NCBI RefSeq assembly: GCF_018873765.1
Contig: NC_057924.1
Coordinates: forward strand, 12,115,001-12,179,000
DNA length: 64,000 nt
Reading direction: 5' to 3'
Source: Telopea speciosissima
Taxonomy: Eukaryota; Streptophyta; Magnoliopsida; Proteales; Proteaceae
Shown one piece after another: positions 44,901 to 56,069 of this stretch. The notes under the pieces are model-generated. The model was not told where the DNA came from, searched no databases, and saw only the letters and a program-made list of their open reading frames with translations. The position numbers were made by a program, and so were the translations under genes. Each line of letters begins with the position of its first letter. Positions within the stretch are counted from its first letter, which is position 1.

Positions 44901-47900
44901 ATGGGAAAGGGTATGAAACAAAATAGGAGAAAGTCAAGCTGTTAGGTAGCAGTTTAGGGACTGTAACAGAACAGGGGTATAAGGGTTTGGGTCTGAAATA
45001 TGGCAGAGGCTAATAACAGGGGTTATTAAGTAATCAGCAGGCTAGAGCACTTCAACCGATTTCAAAAAACAGATCGAAACTGCAGAAAATTTCAACACAG
45101 GACAGGTGAGGGAGAAAATCAATAACTGCAGATCAGGTGGTCAACAGAAGCTGAAATTGGATCTAGTGTTGTTCTTAGGTGGTACAAGATTCGATCAAAA
45201 GATGGGAGGAAATTGATGGTTGGATTGGGTTGGGGGCTAAGGTGATGGAATTAGAAGGTAGGGGACAGAATTAGAAACTAACCAGAAATCAGGTCTGAAC
45301 TTGCAACAGTGAGAATGGATTGTTGAAGACAACCTTCAAATAGTCTTAGAGGAGACAAAAGTTGATAACAGCCTCCTGGGCTTCCCACCGCAAGGAGTCG
45401 ACTGGATCAAATACCAGCCTTTTCCTCCTCGGATCAAACACTAAGGAACCTCTATGGGAGAGTGAGCAAGCATGCAAACAGCCGAAATCGTAGGCTCTCT
45501 TGAGCCCTCTTGGGTTGCTTTATAGAATAATAAAAGGCAGCAGCAAGGGTCGAAAATTAGAAGGTTCCCAAATTAGGAAGTTTCCAATTTGATCCCCCTT
45601 TGCTTGGAGTTCAAGGCACAATCAGTTTCTAAACTGATGTGAACTAATTGTTGACAATTACTAAAAAATAAAAATAGAAAGTAAAAGCGACTAACATCAA
45701 TTAGACCACTCGACTGGACCACAACTTAAACTGAACCAACCGGTTCATACAAAGACATAAAATAACTCAAACAACCGAAGACCATAATCGTGGCTGCTAG
45801 GCGGCAGCCTTTTTCTTTCTTGAATACACCTTCAGATCTGCATCAACTGTTCTATGCAGAATCTTTTTTTATTCGTCTGTTTATCCATATGCAGTGAAGA
45901 ACTTCTACAACCAACATTTTTTTTTTTCTTTTGTTAGAATCTACGACCAACATTCAATATTATATGAGAAGTTACATCAAAATACTCAACTTAGACTTCA
46001 GAACTGCTTTCGAAAAATTTTCCCAGATAAAAGCATGATAGGACCATCCTTCGTGCTGTATTGTATTTGAATCCTTGTGATGTGTGATTATTTGCAAGTA
46101 TGTTTCCTGTTTCTCTCATCATATCTTACATTTCTTAATTAATTCCAATTTTCTTTGGAATACAATCCCATTTCGATTTCCCTCTATATGTTTTCAAGAA
46201 GTGCGGTGTACCTCAAAAACACTACTCTGCGTCTCCATCCGGTACCACTCAGTGCCCTTTAAGTTACAAAATCTTTGGGAAATTCTTTCTTCATTATTGG
46301 TGAGAGTAAAATATGACAGAAACATCAATACATGGTAGTTAGTTTGCACTTTTCTATTCTGGTCTTTTGGCCCTCTTTTGAAATTCTTAGCTTGTTGGGG
46401 GGCGGGGGGGAGGTTCCACCCATGGGCATTTTTTTATTTCTTATTTTGTCATTGCATTTTTATGCTCTTTTTTTATGGGTTCTTATTGTTTACATGTACT
46501 GTTGAACACTGTTTTCATCCATAGACTTCCTGACCATTAATTGTTCATTCCCTCAAGGCTGTAAGCATACTATTTCTTGAGATTTTTCTTGTGTAAATTT
46601 CTAGAGATTCTAAATGCACAAATTAATTTTACGTTATCATATCTAGGGATCATTGTTGGTGGTTTCTTGAAGCTTTTTGGTTTCCCTCCATAGTCATGAC
46701 TTGATGCAAGGAGCTGCTTCGTATCCAGCACCAGACCTTATAACTTTTATTGATAAAAGATTCTGGTTACTTTAGGTTAACATAGCTCATACTTTAAATC
46801 ATGTTTTTCTAGTTCTAGGCAAAGTTTTCACTGCATACAATCTTTTTAAATGAAATCTTGCTCCGTAGCTGGCAAAGCAGGAGTTAGAAAAGTCAATCAT
46901 CGTTAATTGCAACTTAGATAAGACATCAGCCCTCCTTATGTTGGGGTGATATAATCCTCTTGCTTCTCAAGTTTTGGCATTATAAGTTCTATATTATGAT
47001 GTATGTAGGGAAGCATGCTTAAATTTCAAGGACCTCTGTAATAAAAAGCATGATGATGGGCTTTGGATGGATGAATTAGCAGCAGTGGGGGCATGCACTC
47101 AGCCAGAGTTGCCATACTTGGGAACATCCGGAATCATACTTACAAGTGAAAATAGCAATCCAAGTCCTGGGGTCATGCCAATTGCTCATTTTGGTTTCTC
47201 TAATGGGCAACTAGAGCCAAATGGGTCTTTAGATTCTGATTCAACTACGGGCAATGCAAGTACAGACATTAGCCAAGGTAAGATACCCCCTTTTCCTTTT
47301 GGCAATCACCACCTGTGAGCTTACTATATGTGGAAAGGACTCATGATCATGATCAGGATTGTCTCTGAGGTATGGGCCAAGTGCCTGACTGATCTGATTG
47401 TAAAGCAATGCATGGATACAATATTACCCTGCCTACCCCTGTTTTACCATAACTCGATTAATGCTGGCCAAAACTTGGCTGTGCTGATTTGGAATTGTAT
47501 TGGCCAATCCAATCCCCAAGTCTGAACCATAAATTCATGCATACCATACATCTCTTCTGTGAAGGTCTACCTGTGATTTATTCACATCATTAATTGGTTG
47601 ACCACCTCAAGGATGGACCATGCTATCCATTCAAGAGAAAAGCGAGGGACTACTTTTAAAAAGTTAAAACAAAGAGACATAATTGTGAGGGGAAAAGAAA
47701 AGAAATAGAAAATGTGAAGAGCCTAGTACTGCATTTTTTAATGCTGTCATGACCATTCAAAACATTCCAAGAATTGACTGAATAACATGGACTTTCAGGT
47801 CTATACTATAGCCCAAAGAACAAAACTATCTTTCCCAACATAGAAATATTTTCTTTAATCCATGAAAGTTATGGCATATGTATGTATAATATTGAAATGT

Positions 47901-50147
47901 TTTTTTTCCAGATTATCATGTTTGAGGATAAGGAACATTCATATTAAGTTAGAAAATAATATGCTGAAGTAATATAGGTATTTCTTTCAAGGGCCTACTG
48001 GCTTATCTATTAAATAAAAGAATTTCATGTATAATTAATAGCTTGCAATTATCAGGTCAGATGCCACCAACTACTGTGAAAAATCAAGTACCAATGCCAT
48101 GGACAGACCAGCTTCCTCAGTACATGTACAATTTCCAAAGCCCACATATGCAACAAATGCCTCCATATCAAGGGTACAATATCCATGGGATGCCGGTTTT
48201 CCCTCCATATTATCAGGGAAATATGCATTGGTCTCCAAATACTGATATTGGTCATGGTCCTGTCCAAGAACCAGAACGCCGTCAAAAGGGAAGGCTCCCA
48301 GATGGACAAACTGAGCCCAGTGACTCCACTTCTGGCAGTGACCTAGATTCTGATTTGCAGCAGGAACTCAAGAATTCAACGGAACAGCCTCAACTGCACA
48401 AAAGAAGGCACAAAAAGAAATCATCAAGAATGGTTGTTATACGCAACATAAATTACATCACTCCTAAGAGGAGTGAAGCAAATAATGATGGTGAAGTTTA
48501 TGATTCTTCTTCACTTGAGGATGAATTCATTGATGGAGATTTTCTCAGACAGAAGGTAAAGGAAGCTGTTGGTTCTTTAGAGAAGCACCATAAGTCAACC
48601 CCATTTCATCATAAGAAGAGAGGTGGTGTCAAACATGCAAACATTTTGAATGGATCTAATGTTGCTGCTGATGAGGATCTTGAGAATGACTTTGATGCAA
48701 AAACTTCAGATGGAGCCAAAAATTCTGAGAACTGGGACACCTTCCAGAGCCTTCTGATGAGAAATGAGGAGCCAAAGGCCAATGGTGTGGAGACACAGTG
48801 TACTGTAAATGTCCGAGATGAATATTTTGCAATAAAAAGTTCGGAGGCAGGAACACCATCTGCACTTACCAGTCTAGTAGACCTGGTATCAGAGAAGGAA
48901 ACAAAGCAACGGCATGCCGACACTGATTCTTTCCTTATGACTAAAAGGGATTCAAGTAATGAGAGTAGGACCCCCATGGAAAATTTTGAAAGTAGTGAAA
49001 ATTTCCGCCCAGGCATGAAGAAAAGGGATTGCACCGATGAGGAATTGTTATTTCCACAGAGAATAGAAGGGGCGAAGAGAAATCTCCAGGATGCTCTGTC
49101 TGAATGTACAATTGAGTCATCTGTGCTCAAGACTCAAAAAGCTGAAGACTGGTTTGTTATAAATCAATCTAAAACATTTGGAGACCAAGACACAACCATT
49201 GAACATGCTATCTTTGATGGAGATCGGAGTTTAACACCAAATAGTGTTTCTTTCCAAATAGGGAAAACTAAAAAAGATCTTGTTGATGACTCTTTGATGG
49301 TGCAGGATCGATCAATAGTTGATCAACGTGATTCTCTATGGAGAACTGATATAAGCATGGTTTCAGACCTTATTGTGGCTGTACCCCATGAAAATGGTTC
49401 TGCAGATCTTTCAAGAGATAGGTCTGTACTTACCTATGAGCCACCAGATGATCTTTACATGGTGCTTGAACGGGGTTCAGGAGTGGAGTCTGCTGTGGCA
49501 CCATGGACTCCTGAAATAGATTATGGAATGGATTTTTCATTTGCCGAATCTGAAAAAAGGAGCTCTAGTGTGGAGAAATATGATTATGTTGATGATAAGC
49601 TTCCCTCTAATGGTAAAAGCATTGACAGTAAGAACAGTAAAAATCTCCAAACAAAAACTTCAGGGAGAGAAACAAACTCTAGACCCTCACGTGGATCTCT
49701 AGTAAAGAGCAAATCTGAGAACATGTCAAGGATCAAGAAACCATCCACTGTAAGCAAAGCTGCAGTACTGAAAAGCAAACTGGAGAAGGTACTAAATGGC
49801 TACTGTTTAAGTTATTTAATTAATTATTGTTCTTTTTCTATTGCTCTTTTACTTCTTCCCTCCACTTTTCAAAGGTAATTGAACTTTTCTTCTAAATACA
49901 GGAAGAAGAAAATCGGAAGAAAAAGGAGGAATTATTGATTCAACGCCAAAAAAGAATTGCTGAAAGAAGTTCTGCTGGTGGTTGTGCTTTAGCAACACCT
50001 AGAAGAGCCTCGCTGGACAGTAAAACAATCACTTCAACCAAGCATGACAAGAAATTGTCTCAATCTACAACTCAAGAAACAAAGCGGTTAAGTCTGCCCA
50101 AAACAGGCATTACCAGTTCAACCATAAAAAAACAGGCTCAAAGGTGA
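41996..50147 (+). CDS. CIP7: COP1-interacting protein 7-like (CIP7), nine exons
   Basis: Exons: 41996-42054, 42197-42376, 42645-42772, 43187-43239, 43344-43396, 43504-43656, 47009-47277, 48056-49788 and 49902-50147. All junctions are GT-AG and in phase, giving 957 residues. The N-terminus is the family hallmark: [20 protein letters not shown], then [27 protein letters not shown] and [60 protein letters not shown] and [11 protein letters not shown] follow. The large exon 8 is acidic, Ser-rich and low in recognisable domains, with a basic [20 protein letters not shown] stretch. A coiled, charged [20 protein letters not shown] block opens exon 9. Arabidopsis CIP7 is a nuclear COP1 partner that promotes light-regulated gene expression. 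Intron 6 is 3.35 kb and holds a SINE. The C-terminus looks frameshifted: a family-like tail continues in another frame to a stop at 50231-50233. Confidence 0.9.
44100..44320. repeat. 147-bp spaced duplication in CIP7 intron 6
   Basis: The block cagttctgga/attgactagac, gaccagttcttgaataaatt, gactgaattgggtcgg and atcaatctaaa occurs at about 44100-44172 and 44247-44320. After the first copy comes a short piece (ctgtgcacgaggcctctgct, actgcagggtct) matching the start of the SINE that follows the second copy. Confidence 0.8.
44321..44475 (-). mobile_element. Au-like tRNA-derived SINE with target duplication
   Basis: Read on the minus strand: ggtgcagcggttaagttgcg (A-box region), ggttgcaggttcaaaac (B-box region), ggaaacagcctctcctgcga, ggtaaggctgcgtac, and an end agcctcgtgcacaggggtgc. 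The gcctct...gtaaggctgcgtac body is the hallmark of the plant Au SINE. Flanks ggatcaatctaaa (44308-44320) and ggatcaatcttaa (44476-44488) form a 13-bp duplication with one mismatch. Confidence 0.85.
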
Positions 50148-50233
50148 ATGGCGTTGTGGCAGCTAGTAAAATATCAAGGATCACTGCTGGGGATGAGAAT
50201 AAGAAGCCAGTTCAAATTAGGTCAGATCATTGA

Positions 50234-50717
50234 ACTGATGGAATGAGGTGACTCACCTAGTAGTGAGTGTACAAAAGGCTACGAAATTGAACTTTTTTCT
50301 TCTGTAACTGATTCTTTTGAATAATCAATGCGCCACACTTCATCAAAGGACATCTGGTAGTAGATGGCCTTTGTAATAATAAGGCGAAGGGGTGTTTTCT
50401 TCTGTTTGAGTTGTATTATTATCTTATTTTTTTATCTTGATCCAGTGATGGTGCATATGCTCGCCTCTTGCGGTCACCTGCACAGTTTTGTGGCAGTAAT
50501 AGCCACCCTTGTTTAAAGATTCAGTTTGTATGTATCTTCACCTTGTAATTTATTCTTTATATTGGATGTCTGGATAATTCACTTTATATGGATTTTTACC
50601 GCATTTATGTTGGAATAGTAGGTTGACAATTTGTATCATCAATTCTATGATCATCTGTTCTGAACTTGGTTACATTCCTGGGGGTTGCATATAGGACAGG
50701 TCAGTCGGGCTGAAGAG
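50234..50717 (+). other. 3' UTR and downstream flank of CIP7
   Basis: Noncoding and T-rich, following the second candidate stop at 50231-50233. ttgaataatcaatg and similar words may serve as a poly(A) region. The end (50704-50717) is the left target duplication of the next LINE. Confidence 0.45.
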
Positions 50718-51380
50718 GTTTCAAATATGGCATTGATCATGAGCATTATATTTGGCAACTATGGACTTCTTACATGGATGTTGTGTTCAGGCCACTTGTT
50801 ACTCCTGTTCATTCCCTTTTACACAGCTTCCATGGCTGCCAATGACTTTATCAATATGTTTCCTGGCTCTTTTACAGCTCCAAGGTTTATTTCTATCTCT
50901 TGGCAGCCTCCTAAGCCAGGGGTTGTAAAGATTAATGTTGATGGAGCGAGCCTAGGAAACCTAGGATTATCTGGATTTGGAGGTGTTTGCCGTGACTATC
51001 AGGGCGAATTTTTATTCTGTTTCTCTTCTGGGTGTGGTTACACTTATGCTTGTGTTAGTGAAACCCTTATCAAACAAACTCTCCATGCTGATTTGAGAGG
51101 TCTTGAGCATATCTGTATTGAAAGCGCTAACCTTATGGATATTAACATTCTGAATGGTCTATCTCTTTCTATACCATGGAGGGATTGCTCATATTATCAC
51201 CGACTGCAGAATGTTTTGTGAAAGATTTGCAAGGGTTACATTCGAACAAGTGCTCTGCAAATGACTAGATTTTGGGAATACCCTCCCCCTGATTGTATCA
51301 ATCTGCTTTTGTTTTTTTGACTTTTGTGGCTCTTACTATCCCAGAGGTTTTCAATAAATATTTATTTTATCAAAAATAAA
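50718..51380 (+). mobile_element. 5'-truncated LINE with 14-bp target duplication
   Basis: A 663-bp insertion. The flanks gtcgggctgaagag at 50704-50717 and 51381-51394 are identical. It encodes the start of the RNase H-like domain of LINE ORF2 (WQPPKPGVVKINVDGASLGN, LGLSGFGGVCRDYQGEF) and then decays. The 3' end is ttttcaataaatatttattt followed by an A-rich tail. Open frame 50685-51221 begins outside the element, so it is not a gene. Confidence 0.93.
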
Positions 51381-51394
51381 GTCGGGCTGAAGAG

Positions 51395-52072
51395 CTTCAG
51401 TGGGAGTGCCAGCTGAAGGTCACTTCCCCGGTTCCACTGATGCATTTCTATAACTTGACAATCAGATTTTAGAAAGCCCAACTCACAGGCAGGACAGGAT
51501 TGCAGTGAATGAAAGTAAACCAAAATTTATGAGAAGTTTAATTGAAGGAAATTAAAGAGTCAATTCAATCTCAAAAGCTGGTCATGGGTTGCTAATAACC
51601 TGCAGAAATTAGATCCCAAATTTCAAGAAGATCCAATGGCTGGATGAAATGTAAGTTTAACTTGCTCCTTGATTTGTAACTCCCATAACAATCACAAATG
51701 TAGGAAACCACCATGTATGGTAGGAGGAATCCCTTACAACTTAAGTCTCTCTACAAAATAGAAACTATGGCTGGAATGTAGGACACATAACCCCCATAGT
51801 TGGACTCATGTGAATGGATCCATTACAACAAAGAAATCCCAAAATACTATACATTGGGGACTTAAATATAAGTGTAACTTTAACCAAACCCTGAACCAAT
51901 GGCTCAGTTGAATTAATTCTGGTTCAGTTTTAGAATAACTATAGCCATTGAGCAGGTTGTTTTTCCAGCAGCTGCAAGCTCTATTTTTACTATTACACGC
52001 TCTGATCTGCATCTTCCAATTAATTGGTCAAATTAACGATGGGAAGAAAAATTGGTGACCAATGCATGTACC
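51395..52072. other. intergenic, no gene seen
   Basis: After removal of the LINE, 50703 would join 51395, extending an open stretch ggtcagtcgggctgaagag then cttcagtgggag. This may have been part of a transcribed downstream region. No supported gene. Confidence 0.35.
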
Positions 52073-52504
52073 TAGGGGTGTCAACTAGTTGGGCCGGTCA
52101 GTTTCGGCCGGGCCTGATCGGTCCCCACCAATTTAAGTACCTGCATCGTTTCCGCCTAGTTAGGTAAGCGGGCCTTATAGGTCAGGGCATGGACATGTAT
52201 CTATTCGGTCAGTTAGTCGGTTACCGGTGCATAATCAGGCTAATCGAGCTTTAAATGGGTTAATTGATTAATTGGGCTATAATTAAATGGTCCTTAAACA
52301 GGCTATAGTTGGGCTAAATGAGCTTAAATGGTTGTTTATCGATCAAACCCATACAGTTGAGCCACTACCTTGCACCGAGAATGCCTGATTATTAATCAAT
52401 CAGTGCTTAAGCCCGACATATTTAGTAATCATCGGACCGGTCTGGGGATTCAACTGGTCGGTCAAGTCAGGCCTACCGGTGTGGGCCAATTTTTGACACA
52501 CCTA
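52073..52504. mobile_element. hAT-type non-autonomous element, exact 8-bp duplication
   Basis: A 432-bp element with 12-bp ends taggggtgtcaa and ttgacacaccta (one mismatch when paired). Flanked by exact catgtacc at 52065-52072 and 52505-52512. The interior carries ggccggtcagtttcggccgg and repeated taattgggct words, with no coding capacity. Confidence 0.92.
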
Positions 52505-52633
52505 CATGTACCTATACTAACTTTGAAGCGAGTTTAGCTTCCGCAACCAGAATCAAAACGACTATCACTAAGTAGAGTTCGGTTCCTCTGTACGTACCAA
52601 CAGGTGAACGTATATGTGAAAGCCAACCACCTG

Positions 52634-52821
52634 GAATTTTTCTCCTCTTAGGTTCCCTACCCGGTCAGGTGCGTAGGTTCCTCTCATAGGAGGGCGTAAA
52701 TGACGACCTCACCCCACCCAGGCAGTGTGTTTGGGCAGGGGATGAGGTCGTCATTTCCGCCAGTCCTATGAGAGGAACCTGCGCACCTGACCTGGCAAGG
52801 AACCTGAGAAGAGAACGATCG
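52634..52821. mobile_element. foldback MITE (family J), exact 9-bp duplication
   Basis: A 188-bp palindrome with arms taggttccctacccggtcag / gtgcgtaggttcctctcata pairing with tatgagaggaacctgcgcac and ctgacctggcaaggaacctg. Flanked by exact aaccacctg at 52625-52633 and 52822-52830. The inner words gacgacctcaccccacccag and gcagtgtgtttgggcagggg link it to family C. Confidence 0.93.
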
Positions 52822-52830
52822 AACCACCTG

Positions 52831-53321
52831 TCCTATTTTTGCCATGTACAAGGGGAGGAGGGGTTTTTATGAAAACAAAATTAAAAGGTGATTGGTTCTC
52901 ACATGTACGTTCACCTATTGGTACATGCAGATGATCCATTCTCCACTAAGGTCTGGAGTCTTCATGGATGTCCAACAAGGTTTATCTATGGAATATTGTC
53001 ATCCAATTAGTTACCAAGTATTAAGAGAAATGAAAATGCAACAATCTCTCAGTGACTGTGGCACTTGCAGTTCAATCATGTGGCAAACTTTGTTTGAGCT
53101 GAAACTTGACATACGAGTAGGAAACTATGGATTCTACGACTATGTTTGTATGTATTCTTAGAATAGATTATGGGTCTAGAGCGCAATCTGAAGCTTGATC
53201 CTTCTCTATTTTCTCGCTTTAGAATACGTTCACGACCCAAAATCTATTATGAGAGTGCATATCAAACACAATGCATGGGCACATACTTGAGAAAAAAAAA
53301 TAATATAATAAGAATAAGAAA
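52831..53321. other. intergenic, no gene seen
   Basis: Open frames 52892-53161 and 53170-53493 show fragments such as WYMQMIHSPLRSGVFMDVQQ that I cannot place. They may be eroded retroelement sequence. No supported gene. Confidence 0.35.
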
Positions 53322-53502
53322 GGATCTTTATCTCCTCGAGTTCCCTACCCGGCCCAGTTCCCTTGTTCCTCTAACAAGGGGGGGCTGGAATGATTACCCT
53401 ACCCCTGTCCGAACACTCAATCTGAATGGGGTCCACCACCCCCCTATTAGAGGAATTGGGGAACTAGGTCAGGCAGAGAACTGGAGGAGATAATTTTCCG
53501 CC
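53322..53502. mobile_element. foldback element, family C
   Basis: Arms ggatctttatctcctcgagt / tccctacccggcccagttcc pair with ggggaactaggtcaggcaga and gaactggaggagataa. The words cccctattagaggaattggg and cctgtccgaacactc link it to 6962-7330 and 59274-59452. No clean target duplication. Confidence 0.7.
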
Positions 53503-53686
53503 TCCACATACTCATTTGGGGTTAAGAAAAAAATATCTTGAAGGAGGCATTATTTTCTTTTTTTTTTGCCCTTCTTCAACTTCTTTTTCTTTTTCTTTTT
53601 CTTTGTTTTTTAAAACTTTAAGATGAAATATTCCAAATAGATCCTTTTTCTTGGCGTGGAGGGATATCCATTGCGTGAATGGTCTA

Positions 53687-55760
53687 GGACTTTTTTTTTT
53701 TTTTTTTTTTTTTTCAGAGAAAAGAGAAATTTTATTGAATATATAAAAGGAGGCAAACAAGCCTATGACAGAATAGTGGCAAAGAAGCTAAAGCTTAAAA
53801 GGGGGAACTCAGTCCTAAACCATATTGGCGAGGGCATCAAGCCACTCGCTTACCCGAGAGCAATAATAAAACAAGGCTACGGGGGTTCTGCTAGGCGCAC
53901 CGAGGGGGTCCTTGTCCTATTTGATCGTTGGGGGATCTCAGCATATACACCAGGCCAATCAAAAGCCACACGAGCCAAAAGACCCTCCTCCTCTGGTGAA
54001 AAGGGAGATGAAGTCTCCTTTTCAACCAGAGGTTTTTCTACTGCCGTGTCCACCGCTTTAACGCCAGGCTTTGCCTTCTTATGACGTCAAGTTCTACCAA
54101 TAACTGGAGTTGCCATACGGCAACCCACACGACCACCTCGAGGGGCATTCCTACGACCATCACGATTTTTTCGACCCAACACCTGAGTCCACCCACCTTG
54201 CATCTCCTCTTGATCAAATTGGTCATAATCCGACCCACCCACATCTGACCCAAATGCACAAGCAGAACCCATACCCATATTTGGGCCCGAATCCACACCA
54301 TCTGACTCACCTACGTGAGCAAATCCCTCCTTATTTGATTATAAAGACTCCTTTTCCAACTCAATCTCCACCTCATCATTACTTTTAAATCCAATATTCC
54401 TTGTTGCATTAAGTTCTCTATATTGATTACCATCATCCTCATCTACAGCCATATGAGAATCCACAATGGGATCAAGATGATTAACATCTTTGATAGACAA
54501 ATCTTTACCTACCAAATCAACACCAATATCTTCAGTATTGGACTCCAACGAATCCTCCTCCAAGTCCGCCAACAACGCAAAAGCGTTATCAACAATAACC
54601 GACTTCCCTCTATTATCTCCAATGGTTCCAAAATTTAAACTTGAATCTTGAAATTGTGAAATTTGTGGGAAATTTGTTTCAACCCCTTGCCACCCTGGCC
54701 GACTGCCGGATAACCATCACCTCCACTCAAAACCACCACTGAAGATGGTGGAACGCCACCCTTGGCAGCAACTTGGGGAGCATTACCTTCAGCACCCCTC
54801 TTCAATCTCCACTTCGTCCTCTAGTCACCCCCCTGAACGGTTTTCACAACCACTTTAGCACCTCCATTCAACCCGCATTGGAGTGATGAGTGACCAAAGA
54901 CACTACAATGCTTACATCTTGGCGGTTTCCATTCATACAGAACCTTTTGATTGAAGACCATCCCTTCATCATCATGGACAGCCACTGAATTTGGTAAATC
55001 ATTCGCAGCAGAAACTTCAACACAAATTCGAGCAAAAGACAGTCTTTCCATAGATTTTGTCATTTTATCAGTAGTGGTTGGTTTACCTATAACACTACCA
55101 ATGATACTTAAGGTTTCAGCCGTCCAATAATGGAATGGTAAGTTAGGCAAACTAATCCACACAGGCACAGTGCACAGATCAATCTTCTCCATTGAGGAAG
55201 AAGGACTCCGAGGACGTAAAATTAACGGCCGCTTCTGAACATACCATGGCCCCCCCTTCCAAGGCCTTTATTTTGTCTTCCTCCAAGTTAAAGCGGAATA
55301 CAAACCATCCACTGTCAAGCAAATTAAGATCAACATGACCAGAGATCCTCCATTGTTTCACCCCACCAAACTTTCTTTGGTAGCATTAAATGATGGCCTC
55401 CTCCCAAAAAAATAACCCATCGGGGTATTCTTCCATTTCACCATCTCACCTAGAATTGAAGATAAAGAACACCATGCAACAGCATTACCATCAACTATAA
55501 CCGGTTCAATAAACGAAAGATCCAAACCTTCATCTCTTCTATGAGAAGAGGCAGAAGAGGAGGGAGGACCAAGACACACCATTCAATCTCTTACTAACCG
55601 CTACGCCACCACTTGGACCACCACCATGTGCAGCACAGTCAACATTCAGGTCATCTTCACCACCATGTACAGCACCAACTTCTCCTATCACTTCAACCGA
55701 GAGCCCCATAGTACCCTCTGAAAATTCTTCCGCTTCACCCATAACTCAATCATTCCAATA
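53687..55760 (-). pseudogene. LINE ORF1 remnant with poly(A) tail, ORF2 absent
   Basis: On the minus strand, broken frames give a DUF4283-type domain (FIEPVIVDGNAVAWCSLSSI, WKNTPMGYFFGRRPSF, MKQWRISGHVDLNLLDSGWF, then VPVWISLPNLPFHYWTAETL). A CCHC-like knuckle CKHCSVFGHSSLQC and a C-terminal GGWTQVLGRKNRDGRRN follow. At least two frameshifts break it. The 3' end (at 53687-53760) has ATATTCAATAAAATTTCTC and about 27 A, the usual LINE tail. Only about 0.4 kb separates the ORF1 end from the tail, so the endonuclease/RT ORF2 is missing. Confidence 0.82.
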
Positions 55761-56069
55761 GAGTGATTAGATTTGAGGAAGAGGGTGAACCTAAGTCCTT
55801 CGATGTAGTATTGGAAAAAAAAAGAATATCTTCTTCTAAATCAATGCATTGACAAAATCAATTATCTCCTTTCTCTTCAGTATTATAGCCATTATTATCT
55901 ACCTTCTATGGACCGCCAAAAACCATATTCTGTTAAAAAAGGAATCTCCGAACCCCTATCAAATTATGACCAACATCTTTAACTGGGTTAAGAGCTTAAT
56001 TGTCTTCCCTATAGCCACACAATGCATATGAAGGGTGGAAGCTCCGACATATTTTACCCTGCAAGATGT
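55761..56069. other. intergenic, no gene seen
   Basis: AT-rich sequence between the LINE remnant and the next long-TIR element. No supported feature. Confidence 0.35.

Noticed and set aside
48609-49130. 173-codon minus-strand ORF
   Set aside because: It is antisense to the large coding exon 8 of CIP7, which is supported by family motifs and phases on the plus strand.
50685-51221. 178-codon plus-strand ORF as a gene
   Set aside because: It begins in the target flank and runs into a truncated LINE bounded by a 14-bp duplication.
53656-54084. 142-codon plus-strand ORF
   Set aside because: It crosses the poly-T that is the reversed poly(A) tail of the minus-strand LINE remnant.
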